DNA of 64,000 bases from Plasmodiophora brassicae (Eukaryota; Endomyxa: Phytomyxea; Phytomyxea; Plasmodiophorida). Positions within the stretch are counted from its first letter, which is position 1, and every line of letters starts with the position of its first letter. The notes under the pieces were generated by a model. The model was given only the letters and a program-made list of their open reading frames with translations, was not told where the DNA came from and searched no databases. Where the stretch lies: NCBI GenBank assembly GCA_036867785.1, contig CP145418.1, forward strand, positions 124,001-188,000, given 5' to 3'. The translations under genes and the position numbers were made by a program. Below are positions 46,901 to 55,662 of this stretch, one piece after another.

Positions 46901-49900
46901 AGTGCACCGCCTGCAGGCTGTCGTTGAACGCGCACATGGCCCTGTAGGGCGGGCTCAGTGCAAGCGCGACGACGACAACGACGACGGGAACACAGCAGGT
47001 ACCTGTCGTTTCGGAAGTCGGCGCCCCAGACGTCGACCAGCGTGCCGCCGGCAAGGACGCCGGTCGGTGGTGTCAGCGACGTGATGGTGGGGCGGTTCAC
47101 CAGCGTGACGTTCGCCGACGTCGCCGACCATTCCCCTTGCGAGTTGCGAACGGCGAACGTGACGGGGGCGGACTGGTACCGGCTGGGTGTCATGCAGAGC
47201 AGGGCGGTGGAGTTGACGAACTGGGCCGGCACGATCTGCCGCCACCCGACGATGCACGCCGTGTAATTCGACTGGACAAAGTTGGCGCCGACGACCGTGA
47301 CCAGCTGCGAGGTCGTCGCGTACGTCGGCGCGACGTAGCTGACGACCGCCAGCGGGGCGAGGCCCACGACCAGCGGCGGGGCCGTGAATTCGATGCCGTT
47401 ATTCGAGATGGCGACGGTCACGTTCGTCCCCGACGACGGGGCCGGCAACGCGCACAGGACCGTCTTCTGATCCAGGAACGTCGCAGGCACCAGAGCCGCC
47501 TGGCTGCTGAACTTGCACGCCAGGTACCTGCTGTTGATGAAGTAGTCGCCAATGACGGTGATCGTCGTCGTCCGCCCATACGGGACCGTTGTCGGCGTCA
47601 TCAGCCGCGTCGTCACCGCCGGGTGCGTGACGTTAAACAGCAGGCGCATCGACGAGAAGTCGACCATGTTGCTCGCGATCGTCAGCGTTGTCATGGCCTC
47701 CGCCGCTGAACGAACGCATCAGACACGGGGGATCGATACGAACGGGACCGTGCGCCTACATTTCATGGCGCTGGGGACCAGGCACAGGACGGTGGACGCC
47801 GAGACGAACGTGGCGTTGGCGAGCACCGCCCCGAACCGGCATGTCAGCCATTTGCCGGCGATGAAGTTGGCGCCCGTCACCGTCACCGTCACGTTGTTGG
47901 CGACGACCGACGATGCCGACAACGGCGCCACGCTGGACACGACCGGCAGCGGCGAATACGTGTACGTCAGCGCGTTCGTCACGTCCTGCCCGTTGTTGGA
48001 CACGGTGAGCACCACCGCCGCGTACGACGACCACGCCGGCGCCGGACACGTCAACGACGTCGACGACAGGAACGTTGCGTGCACGATGGCAGACCCGAAC
48101 CGGCACGACAACCTGCCCGACAGGAGGAACCCGGTGCCGGCGACTGTCACGACGGTCCCGCCACTGATCGTCCCGAACGACGGCGTTAACGACGTGATCG
48201 TCGCCACCGGGTTGTACGTGAACAGCCGCCCGAACGACGTGAAGTCGCGGTTGTTGTTGCTGAGTTCCAGGGCGACCGTTTGGGCCGCCTGGGCCATCGA
48301 CAGGCAGGACACGGTCTGGGCATCGATGAGCGTGCCGGCGACGGCGACGTTGCCGAACCGGCAGGTGACCTGGCGCGAGAAGAACGCGCCGCGCAAGGTG
48401 ACCAGGGTGCCGCCGGTGACCGGGCCCGAATTGACCGACAGCGCCGCCGCCCCGTCCAGCTGAATGTCGAAGATCATGTCGACCTTGGCGCTGACGTTCG
48501 AGTACTGCTGCCCGTTCTCGCCGGTGGCGACGCGGACGATGCCGACGCCGCCGACGCCGGGCGGCACCGTGCAATTCACCGACGTCGCGTTGATGTACGC
48601 GGCCGACTGCCAGATCGTCCCGTTGAACACACATTGCGTTTCGCCCCGCACGAAGTTCACGCCGTAGACGAGCACGTTCCGGTTGGGCGATCGTATGCCT
48701 AGCTGGGTCGGGAACACGCCCGTCACCAGCGACGGGAGACGGTACGTGAACGGCAACGACGACGAGAAGTCCTGGCCATTGTTCGACACGGACACCAGCT
48801 GGGTACCGTACGACATGACGCTGGGCGACGTGCAAATCACCTGCGTCGTCGACATGTACCGCACCTTCACCGAGGACGTATTGAACTGGCAGGCGGCGTC
48901 GGCGCTGAAGCGGAACCCAGACCCGGTGATCGTGACGCGCGTCCCCCCGGTCCCGTTCGCCGGGTGCAGTGCCCTGCAACGAATCATTCAGTGACTCAGG
49001 ACAGCGAGGCGCCCGCGTGCCTCTCTCTATTCAGACCTTAACGTCGGCAGGTTCTCGACGGTGACCGATAGGCCAGACGACGTGTAGTGAATGGCGTTGA
49101 CGGACACTTCGACGGGAACGACGCCGCCGACGGAGGCGCCACCGGTGGGGAACGGGCAGTTGACCCAGGACGAAGACAGCCAGGTGGCGTTGACGACGGT
49201 GGACGCGTTGAACCGGCAGGTCATTGTGGACTGGCGCGGGAAGCCGGCGCCCCGAAGCAGGACGTTGGGTGTACCCGACGCCGACACATACAGGGGTGTC
49301 ACCTGGTACAGCGTCGGCTGCTGGTAGAACTGGAACGTCAGCGACGACGACGAGAAGTCGAAGGCGTTGTCGGACGCGTCGACCCGACTGGGCACCGTTA
49401 TCGACGGCGCCGGTGGCAACGAGCAACGCAGGCTGGTGCTGGAGACGTACGTCGCGGCGACGACGGCGCTGGCGAATCGACAGAGGTACCCGCCGCCACC
49501 GGTTCGAAACCCGGGCCCGAAGACAGTGATGGAGTACCCGCCGGAAACGGGGCCGGACGGCGGCCAGACCGACGTCAGGTTCGTGTTCCAGGGTCGGAAC
49601 TCGAACAGGACGTTCTGGTCCAGGTAGTCGGCACCGTTGTTCGATACGGAGACGTTGACGTGCGCGATGGACAGCAGCATGGGCTGACGGGGCGTCACAC
49701 AGGTCAGGCAGGTGGCGTTGAGGAAGACGGCCGGGGCGGACACGCTCCCGAATCGACAGGCGAGCAGGTCGGTCTGGGCGAACCCGTTGCCCCAGATGGT
49801 GACGGGCGTGCCGCCGTAGGCGGACCCGAACGCCGGCACCATTCGCGTGATGTTCGGCCAGGGCTGGTAGGCGAACACGACGCCGCTCTTCGTGAAGTTC

Positions 49901-51195
49901 ACCGCGTTGTTCGCGAACTCGACGGCGACGCTGCCCGGGGACCCGGACGCTGGCGACAGGCATCGGACCCAGGTCGATGTGATGACGTGGGCGGCCACCG
50001 GCCCCAGGGCGCCGAACGAGACGGTCGCCGCCGACGACGACACGAAGTTCAGGCCGTAGATGTTGACGACGGTACCACCGGCTACCGGGCCCATGTTCGG
50101 GCGCACGCGGGCGATCTGAGCCGGGTGCAGGACCAGGACGGGGTGCACTTCGGTCAGCGACAGGTCGAGCAGGTTCAGCACCTGCAGGGTGATGAACCGG
50201 CGGTTAGCCCCCGGCAACGATGGCGACGTGCACCGGACGACGGTCGCGTTCACGAATGTCGGGATGACCTGGCGCGTGGCGTCGAAGACGCACCGGGCCT
50301 GGCCGTTCGCCAGGAACCCGCTGCCGACGACCGTGACGGACGTGCCGCCTTCCGACGCGATCGACGATGGGAATACAGCGGAAATCACGACAGGTGGCGC
50401 CTGGACCAGGACCGCCTGCGACGATTCCGACGTGTAATCGGCACCGTTGAACGACAGGGCGACGTACACGGGCAGGCCGGCGGCCAGGATCGGCGTGATC
50501 TCACAGGTGACGATCGACGCGTTCACGTACGTGCCGATGACGTAGTCGGTACGGAAGCGGCAGGTGACCTGCTGCTGGTTGTTGGGGAAGTTGTACCCGA
50601 TAACGGTGACGAGCGTGCCGCTGTGGAACGGGATCGCCGACGGGATGACGGCCGAGACAACCGGGGCGGCGTAGTACGTAAACGTAACCGCATCGGACGT
50701 GTAGTCGACGTTGTTGTTGGAGATCTCGACAGACACGGCTCCGGGTGTGCCCCCTGTCGCTGCCGGCGACGTGCACTGGACCGACGAGGACGACAGGTTC
50801 CTGGCCGAGACGACCGTGCTTCCGAACCGGCATTTGGAGTTCGCTAGGAAGTTGGTGCCAAAGACAGTGACGATGGTGCCGCCGACGACGCTGCCCGACG
50901 ACGGCGACACGCGGCCGACGCGAGGCAGGGCGTAGAACGTGAACGTCTTCCCTGACGACGTCTGCGTCACATCGTGATTTGGTGACACCTCTGCATAGCA
51001 TCGTCAGAAAGGGAGGGGGCACCGTCCGTTGAACGAACCGAGGTAGTCGACAGAGGCGGACTGGGACGGCGCTGTGCATTTCAGGACGTTCGACGACACG
51101 AACGTCGCCGGGGCCAGGGACGTCGACGCGGAGACGACGCTGCCGCACACGGCCACGACGACGAGCAGCAGTCGGGTCCGCATCAGTTGCACCAT
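25931..51195 (-). CDS. Giant IPT/TIG-repeat, GCC2/GCC3, multi-TM receptor-like protein
   Basis: One gene of about 25 kb, read as spliced exons from MVQLMRTRLLLVVVAVCGSVVSA (signal peptide) to a TGA at 25931. Introns are mostly 44-73 nt. Examples are 33898-33950 (GTAAGT donor, linking the IPT array to the Cys-rich part), 29569-29776, 27020-27077, 26828-26884 and 26603-26674. The order is about 55-60 IPT/TIG immunoglobulin-like repeats (SPxxGPxxGGTxVTVTGxxF), a GCC2/GCC3 ephrin-receptor-like Cys-rich region (CPAGxxC), a further ectodomain, about ten TM helices and a cytoplasmic tail. The tail has an Arg-rich helix and two CxxC pairs (CSHC, CKRC), a possible zinc site. About 7,500-8,000 residues are predicted. 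It probably acts at the surface in adhesion or sensing. Every junction I tested kept frame, but I did not trace them all, so two adjacent genes remain possible. Confidence 0.75.
26616..26630. repeat. (CA)n microsatellite within an intron of the giant gene
   Basis: A GT run on the coding strand lies inside the 72-nt intron 26603-26674, close to its 3' end. It is the second dinucleotide run in the window; both lie in introns of minus-strand genes and read GT on the coding strand. Confidence 0.8.
29615..29698 (+). tRNA. tRNA-Tyr (GTA anticodon) with an 11-nt intron
   Basis: The cloverleaf is complete. The acceptor stem is CCTCCTG with CGGGAGG and discriminator A. The D-arm is GCTC/GAGC, the anticodon stem CCTGA/TCGGG with loop CTGTAGA, and the T-arm CCTGG-TTCGACT-CCGGG. 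An 11-nt intron (29653-29663) directly follows position 37, the canonical eukaryotic location. A T-run at 29711-29715 serves as pol III terminator. The gene is antisense within a 208-nt intron of the giant surface-protein gene, much longer than the usual 55 nt. Confidence 0.95.
29703..29745. repeat. 15-bp direct repeats flanking an inverted copy of the tRNA T-arm
   Basis: CACCGCTATTTTTGG occurs at 29703-29717 and again at 29731-29745. Between them, 29718-29732 is the exact reverse complement of the tRNA T-arm at 29676-29690. The structure lies immediately downstream of the tRNA and inside the host gene's intron. Confidence 0.9.
29711..29715 (+). terminator. Pol III terminator of tRNA-Tyr
   Basis: Five consecutive T residues begin 12 nt after the tRNA's last base. 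A second identical T-run at 29739-29743 lies in the duplicated copy and could act as a back-up. Confidence 0.7.
31900..33640 (-). other. GCC2/GCC3 (ephrin-receptor-like) cysteine-rich segment of the giant gene
   Basis: Successive modules of about 40-50 residues contain C-P-x-G-x-x-C cores: FQCPQGRMC, YPCPAGAKC, CPPGFVC, CPVGHYC, CPAGSIC, CPAGHFC, CPPGTFC, CPAGSTA, CPPGTIL and CPAGYACP. This is the tyrosine-protein-kinase ephrin-type-A/B receptor-like GCC2/GCC3 domain, common in large surface proteins of protists. It lies between the IPT array and the membrane region, as a stalk would. Confidence 0.85.
33951..51195 (-). repeat. Array of about 55-60 IPT/TIG domain repeats
   Basis: These are protein-level repeats of about 85-100 residues. 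Good examples are VGRVSPSSGSVVGGTIVTV near 50.9 kb, ITSLTPSFGTISGGTVVTV near 48.2 kb, LTSVVPAWGTTSGGTQITL near 44.3 kb, VASVSPSSGASAFDTVVTV near 39.1 kb and IVKLAPSLGPILGGTRVTV near 34.3 kb. Each carries two Cys flanking 'F.......A.(F/Y)(V/L)(N/S)(A/S)T...C..P', and most end with 'V.VSNNGVDFT'. DNA identity between units is low, so the expansion is old. Two stretches (about 45.0-45.2 kb and 42.9-43.1 kb) hold units lacking the usual start. Confidence 0.85.
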
Positions 51196-51492
51196 GACAG
51201 GAAGCGATGGGCGCTTCGCATGCGATTTCGGGCGCGGGGACGAGACGCCACGCCCCGCCGCCGATCTATATGTGCGAGGGACGACCCCCATGAAACGCAA
51301 AGCGGGCACCGCCAGCGCAGGGTCCCCGTCCCAGATGAGCTGATGGGCATTACGGTGCCGGGCGCGCGCCAAATGACCTACGCGCATCGTTCCACTGCGC
51401 GTTCCTGCCAATTGTCGAACGTCATCAGCAGTGGGCTAGACTGGCATAACGTTCTGTGTGTAGATCAACCGGAAGTGCATGTCTGTGTGCGG
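51196..51492. promoter_or_regulatory. Upstream region of the giant gene
   Basis: About 300 bp between the giant gene's start and the 3' end of the next minus-strand gene. No specific promoter motif is identified. Confidence 0.3.
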
Positions 51493-52103
51493 TCAGCGTC
51501 GGCCGCATCGCCATGGGGGCCTCTGGACTGGGCGACGATCCCGTTGGGCACGCCTTGTACGTAGCCAGTCGTTCAGCAAGCCCCTTCTGTCCTTCGCTGC
51601 GTCGCCAGGGGGCAGGGAGCTGCATTGGCCTCGTTCAGGAATCGTCTGCCAGGATATACCGCCGATACGATACCTTTCATCTGACGTATTGACGCTCCCA
51701 ACGATGCTGAATCGCTGGTCGGATAGCGCTGGTTGTTGCCATAGCTGATCGTCAGTTGGCGTTGGGCCGCTGGCGGCAGCGAACGCCGAGTCAGGCACTC
51801 CCGTCGCCGATGGGACAGGAGTCGCGCTTGGGCACGCGCGACAGCAATCCCCGCCTACCCGGTACCAAGTCAGACACGACGAATGGCCAGGTGCTTGCCA
51901 CAATGCGTACGTGATTGCGTCACGACCGGAATCGTGATCGGTTGGTGTCCCACTCGAGAGGGGTTGCCCACGTCGATGACGGCCAGCAGGTTGAGCAGGA
52001 CAATGCACTCCGCCCGGACGATGGTGGCCACCACAGCGGCAACGGATTCGCGAAAGACGGCGGCGATGATCGCTAGGGCGGCGCTCGATACAACGGGGTC
52101 CAT
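51493..52103 (-). CDS. Unknown three-exon gene, tandem paralogue 1
   Basis: Exons 51911-52103, 51674-51854 and 51493-51586; introns 56 and 87 nt; 155 residues. Exon 1 encodes a hydrophobic helical region (MDPVVSSAALAIIAAVFR, AVVATIVRAEC, LLNLLAVIDV). Exon 2 begins GDCCRACPSA and is polar. Exon 3 is basic and tryptophan-containing (LLNDWLRTRRAQRDRRPVQRPPW). The neighbouring gene at 52536-53173 has the same exon phases, an identical third-exon length and the same stop position, which supports both models. A different third-exon frame (AERLATYKACPTG) is also partly conserved. No family is recognised; with only a hydrophobic N-terminus it could be membrane-associated. Confidence 0.6.
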
Positions 52104-52535
52104 AGCAGCACCTGTTGCGTCCGACGATACGGTTTTCCTCTAGAACACAATAGCAACTATGACGAGTTCGGCCGAAGCAGAGCAGCGCAGTGCAAGGCTC
52201 AGGAGATATTCCCTCCACAGAGATAACGTGCAGTAGTAGTATTAAGTACCAGAACACATCAGAAACAAGGCTGTGCACGAAATTGTAACTACATTGCTGA
52301 CGCTTTCATTCTGGGTCAACGTGCTTATTGGTCGCGTTTCCATTAGCAGGTCGTGGATTCAGAGCTGTTGCCTTGTAGCGCCTGAATCCATTACGGTCAC
52401 CGGGTGGGGCGATTCGCTGGCCACATAATGAGGACATAGTCCCTTGGCAGGAAATATTTCCCAGCAGTTGACGGATACGTTATCGTTTATCGATGGATTC
52501 GCAATGCATGTTCTACGTCCCTGCTGCCAGCGCGG
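52104..52535. other. Spacer between the two tandem paralogues
   Basis: About 430 bp of lower GC than the genes. A frame starting MHSLVSDVFWYLILLLHVISVEG reads out of this spacer into the upstream paralogue in another frame; I reject it as coding. No element is recognised. Confidence 0.35.
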
Positions 52536-53173
52536 TCATCGACAGCCCAATCGCCATGGCGGCCTCGTCACTGGACGACGATTCCGCTGAACCCGCTTCT
52601 TCCTTTGCCAATCGTTCAGCAGCGACCTTCTGTCCATCGGGACGCTCCGTACGTCGACAACAGTGTGGCGACTATAATCGTCTCTTAGACCGACATCTAC
52701 CGGACGTCACGTTGGCGGTGAGGAGATACCTTTCATTCGTAGGTTCCGCGCTCTCGGGCTCCACGACACCGATATCCTTGCCGACCAAACATGTCTGCTG
52801 CTTCAACGAATCGTCAACTGGCGCTGGCGCATGACCGGAATCGCCAGCCGATTCGGGGTCTCCCGTCGCCGATGTGCCCGAAGACGCGCTTGGGCACGGG
52901 GAGCAATCACCGCCTTCCCGCATCGTTCAGGCGTGATACGCTACTAACATGGTGCTTAGCGCGCGTACCTGATATCAATACGGCAGGGGTCGTGGTGATC
53001 TCGCGGGCCTGCGCGTGTTCATCACGCGACGAGCCGTCCACGTCGACGACGGCCAGCAGGTGCTGCAGGACTCTGCACTCCGCCCGGGTGATGGTGGCGA
53101 CCATGGCGACGATGTCGTCGCGGAACAGGGCGGCGACGATCGCCAGGACGCCATTCGAAACCACCGGGTCCAT
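52536..53173 (-). CDS. Unknown three-exon gene, tandem paralogue 2
   Basis: Exons 52969-53173, 52730-52913 and 52536-52629; introns 55 and 100 nt; 160 residues. Aligned with paralogue 1: MDPVVSNGVLAIVAALFR, then VATITRAEC, LLAVVDVDGSS, GGDCSPCPSAS, and RSLLNDWQRKKRVQRNRRP. Conservation is strongest in exons 1 and 3. An alternative third-exon frame (KVAAERLAKEEAGSAES) also looks protein-like, so the C-terminus is uncertain. The function is unknown. It is divergent from the first HECT gene, with 345 bp between them. Confidence 0.6.
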
Positions 53174-53518
53174 AGCAACGCTGGCTGCGCACGACGCTCC
53201 CTGATCGACTTGAACCCCCAAGAGCAACTATGACGGGTTCGGCCGAACGCCGGTCACGTAGTACCATGCTGAGGAGATATTCTCTTCACAGGAGTCGTAA
53301 CGCACAACGGCCCAATGTACCAGAACACCCCAGACAGGACTTCCAAGGCGAGGAGGGGCCTCGACGGCTCGACCCCTGCGGCGTTGAGCGAACGGTTCGG
53401 TCTATTTTTAGCATCGGTGCGAACGCTGCAATACCATTTCGCCTGGCAGGCTACAGAGCGAGCCTCATAGTGCCGTGGCCAGCAGTGTCCGAGACGTCAG
53501 ACAGATCCCGCGGCGTCG
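53174..53518. promoter_or_regulatory. Shared upstream region of paralogue 2 and HECT gene 1
   Basis: The region between divergent starts is about 345 bp. No motif was assigned. Confidence 0.35.
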
Positions 53519-55384
53519 ATGCCGCGCTTTCTGGGCATCATCGCACTGGCTTTCGTTTCGTGTCGCATCGGCGCCTCGTTCGAGTACAACGCCGGCGAGT
53601 TGCAGTGCATTGAGAGCGCGGCCGACGGCGATGCCCATTCCGTTGAGCTGCTATTGACACTTGTCGGCGGCGAACGGTTCCAGCAAGTCGTCGTCGATTG
53701 CATCCAGGTGTCCGTCATATTCGGTCACGAGTCCCAGATGACGATGCTGCTCAACCATCGGGACTTTCGCCCTGTCGACGCCGCCCCGCTGCAGGTCGCC
53801 GCACGCATCGCCCGTCGGACGCACCGCTTCCACATGAGAGACCTGCTCCTACAGTTCATAGATGAACGATTCGACCCTTCTGAGGTCGACGCCGACGTCG
53901 GATTCACCATCAGCCATGTTGTCTTGGATTATCTCGTTACTCGGCCAATCCGCATGAGCTCTTCTCCAAATCAATCTCCACCCAATTCCGATTACATATC
54001 GTCTTCGCCAGCCCACGGACGATCACGGTCCTGGCCACCGGACCCACACCGGCGCGTCTATGCTGTACCCCTTCAGGGCGACAGCATGCAATCGATGGGC
54101 AGCGCCCTTTCCAACCCCGGCAGTCAGCGAGACGCTGCCAGTGTCGCGTCCAGGATGCAGGAGGACGGAGATGATTCCAGTACCGATGGTACTGTGTACG
54201 ATTCCTTCGCGTCGTCCGATGAGTCTTCCGAAGCCGATCTTGGGTTGTTTCGGCAGGTGCACCGCTCCTGGGTCTACACAGTCGAAGATGGCACCCGGGA
54301 GCAGCAGGCCGACGCCTTCCTGTCAGCGATCCTTGAGCGCTCTAATTCCGCAAGCGATCTTCAAGATGACCTTCGTTCCCGGCTGTTTGTACGAGCGGAC
54401 CTGACCAGGAACGGGTCGGTCGGCATCGACGAAGGTGGCCTGTCAGCGACTCTGATCCAGTCGACCATGACACTGCTTCTCGGGAGGTTGGCACGCGCCG
54501 GTTACGTATTTACGAGCTCCGGCAATAGGCAAACGATGATTCCGGCCCAGGTGCAGGTGCTCAATGATAACGATCGTGACCTCCTAGCCGCATTGGGCAT
54601 CTTGATCGGTATGACGTTGAACAGTCACATCTGGACGCCTGGGAAGGTGTCGCTAGCAGTCCCACTGCCCGTTCTGTTCTTCGACGCCCTTCTGCTGCAC
54701 GAGACAGGTGTCGTACCAGGAAGAGTACGCGAGACGGCCTTCTGGTCCGAGTACGAGCACTGGTGCGGCAGCCTGTCCCCATCAGATTGCCTGCAATGGA
54801 CCGGATTCGACATCGCTGACGCGTTCCCAACCTTGGACAACATGACTGGGAAAGGGCTCCTCGCGAAGGATGAATACCTAATCAATCTCGTGCGTTCGCT
54901 GATGAACGGGGACGCTATGTGGACGATTCGGACAGGGTTCCATTCGTCAGTGGAACGGCACCTGCTAGCGCTGTCTGGCGAGCAGATCCATGCCCTCGTG
55001 ATTGCGGATCCCACAGTGAATTTCGCTGGTCTGGATTCGATGACGACTTTGCATGTCGCACCCAATATAAAGGGGCGCGTCCGGCAACGGGTTGAGGTGT
55101 CGCTGACGAAGGTCCTGCGGGACGGATTCGACGATGAACAGCGAGCCGATTTCGTGGAGCTGACAACGGGTGTACGTGGCTTGCCGATCCTGAATGACAG
55201 ATCGACGGCGCTGCATATCGTTGTGGAGCATCGTGACAGTCTCGAGGTCCACACGTGCTTCCGATCCATTCACATCCCGACGGCCATCGCCGTCAACCCT
55301 GATTTCTTGTACGACATGCTCGTGTCCATGATGCGCGACAGCGCCGAACGTGGCATCGACTCGATCGCCTACAATACGCGCTGA
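53519..55384 (+). CDS. HECT-domain E3 ubiquitin ligase with signal-peptide-like N-terminus (copy 1)
   Basis: Intronless, 621 residues. The N-terminus MPRFLGIIALAFVSCRIGAS looks like a cleavable signal peptide. Residues about 25-140 are helical and resemble degenerate ankyrin-like repeats (ECIESAADGDAHSVELLLTL). A Ser/Asp-rich linker precedes a HECT domain from about residue 240. HECT landmarks are GIDEGGL, LGILIGMTLNSHIW, FVELTTGVRGLPIL and the catalytic-Cys motif VHTCFRSIHIP. HECT ligases form a thioester with ubiquitin at that Cys and normally work in the cytosol. A secretory signal is therefore unexpected: the protein may be exported, or the segment may be an anchor. It is paired in tandem with copy 2. 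Confidence 0.85.
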   Translation: MPRFLGIIALAFVSCRIGASFEYNAGELQCIESAADGDAHSVELLLTLVGGERFQQVVVDCIQVSVIFGHESQMTMLLNHRDFRPVDAAPLQVAARIARRTHRFHMRDLLLQFIDERFDPSEVDADVGFTISHVVLDYLVTRPIRMSSSPNQSPPNSDYISSSPAHGRSRSWPPDPHRRVYAVPLQGDSMQSMGSALSNPGSQRDAASVASRMQEDGDDSSTDGTVYDSFASSDESSEADLGLFRQVHRSWVYTVEDGTREQQADAFLSAILERSNSASDLQDDLRSRLFVRADLTRNGSVGIDEGGLSATLIQSTMTLLLGRLARAGYVFTSSGNRQTMIPAQVQVLNDNDRDLLAALGILIGMTLNSHIWTPGKVSLAVPLPVLFFDALLLHETGVVPGRVRETAFWSEYEHWCGSLSPSDCLQWTGFDIADAFPTLDNMTGKGLLAKDEYLINLVRSLMNGDAMWTIRTGFHSSVERHLLALSGEQIHALVIADPTVNFAGLDSMTTLHVAPNIKGRVRQRVEVSLTKVLRDGFDDEQRADFVELTTGVRGLPILNDRSTALHIVVEHRDSLEVHTCFRSIHIPTAIAVNPDFLYDMLVSMMRDSAERGIDSIAYNTR

Positions 55385-55662
55385 ACGATACACGACCAAT
55401 TTTAACTGGTACCGAACAGCCGATCTGGCGACGTCCCCCGTTGCGGGCGACAGGTCCGCGCCGGCCTGCTTCGGGGTCCGGGCGTTGCAGTCGCCCCCAG
55501 TGGACGAAGGGAACAATGCGCAGTGCTCACTGCGCAGAAAAAGGGCTTCGGCCTTCGGCAGTCAGTCGCCTCCGTCTCCACCGCCGCTCTACGGAACCAA
55601 CCCCATGCGGGTCGCCCACGTCACGGCGGAACGCCAGCTGTGGTACCGCAGCCGCTGATCCA
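55385..55662. promoter_or_regulatory. Promoter spacer between the two HECT genes
   Basis: About 280 bp. The frame of copy 2 stays open into it from 55441, but the ATG before the signal peptide is preferred as start. Confidence 0.3.

Noticed and set aside
49087-50847. 586-residue plus-strand frame opposite the IPT array
   Set aside because: It is antisense to well-supported IPT repeats, is Arg/Gly/Asp-rich in the way of shadow frames in GC-rich DNA, and lacks any domain.
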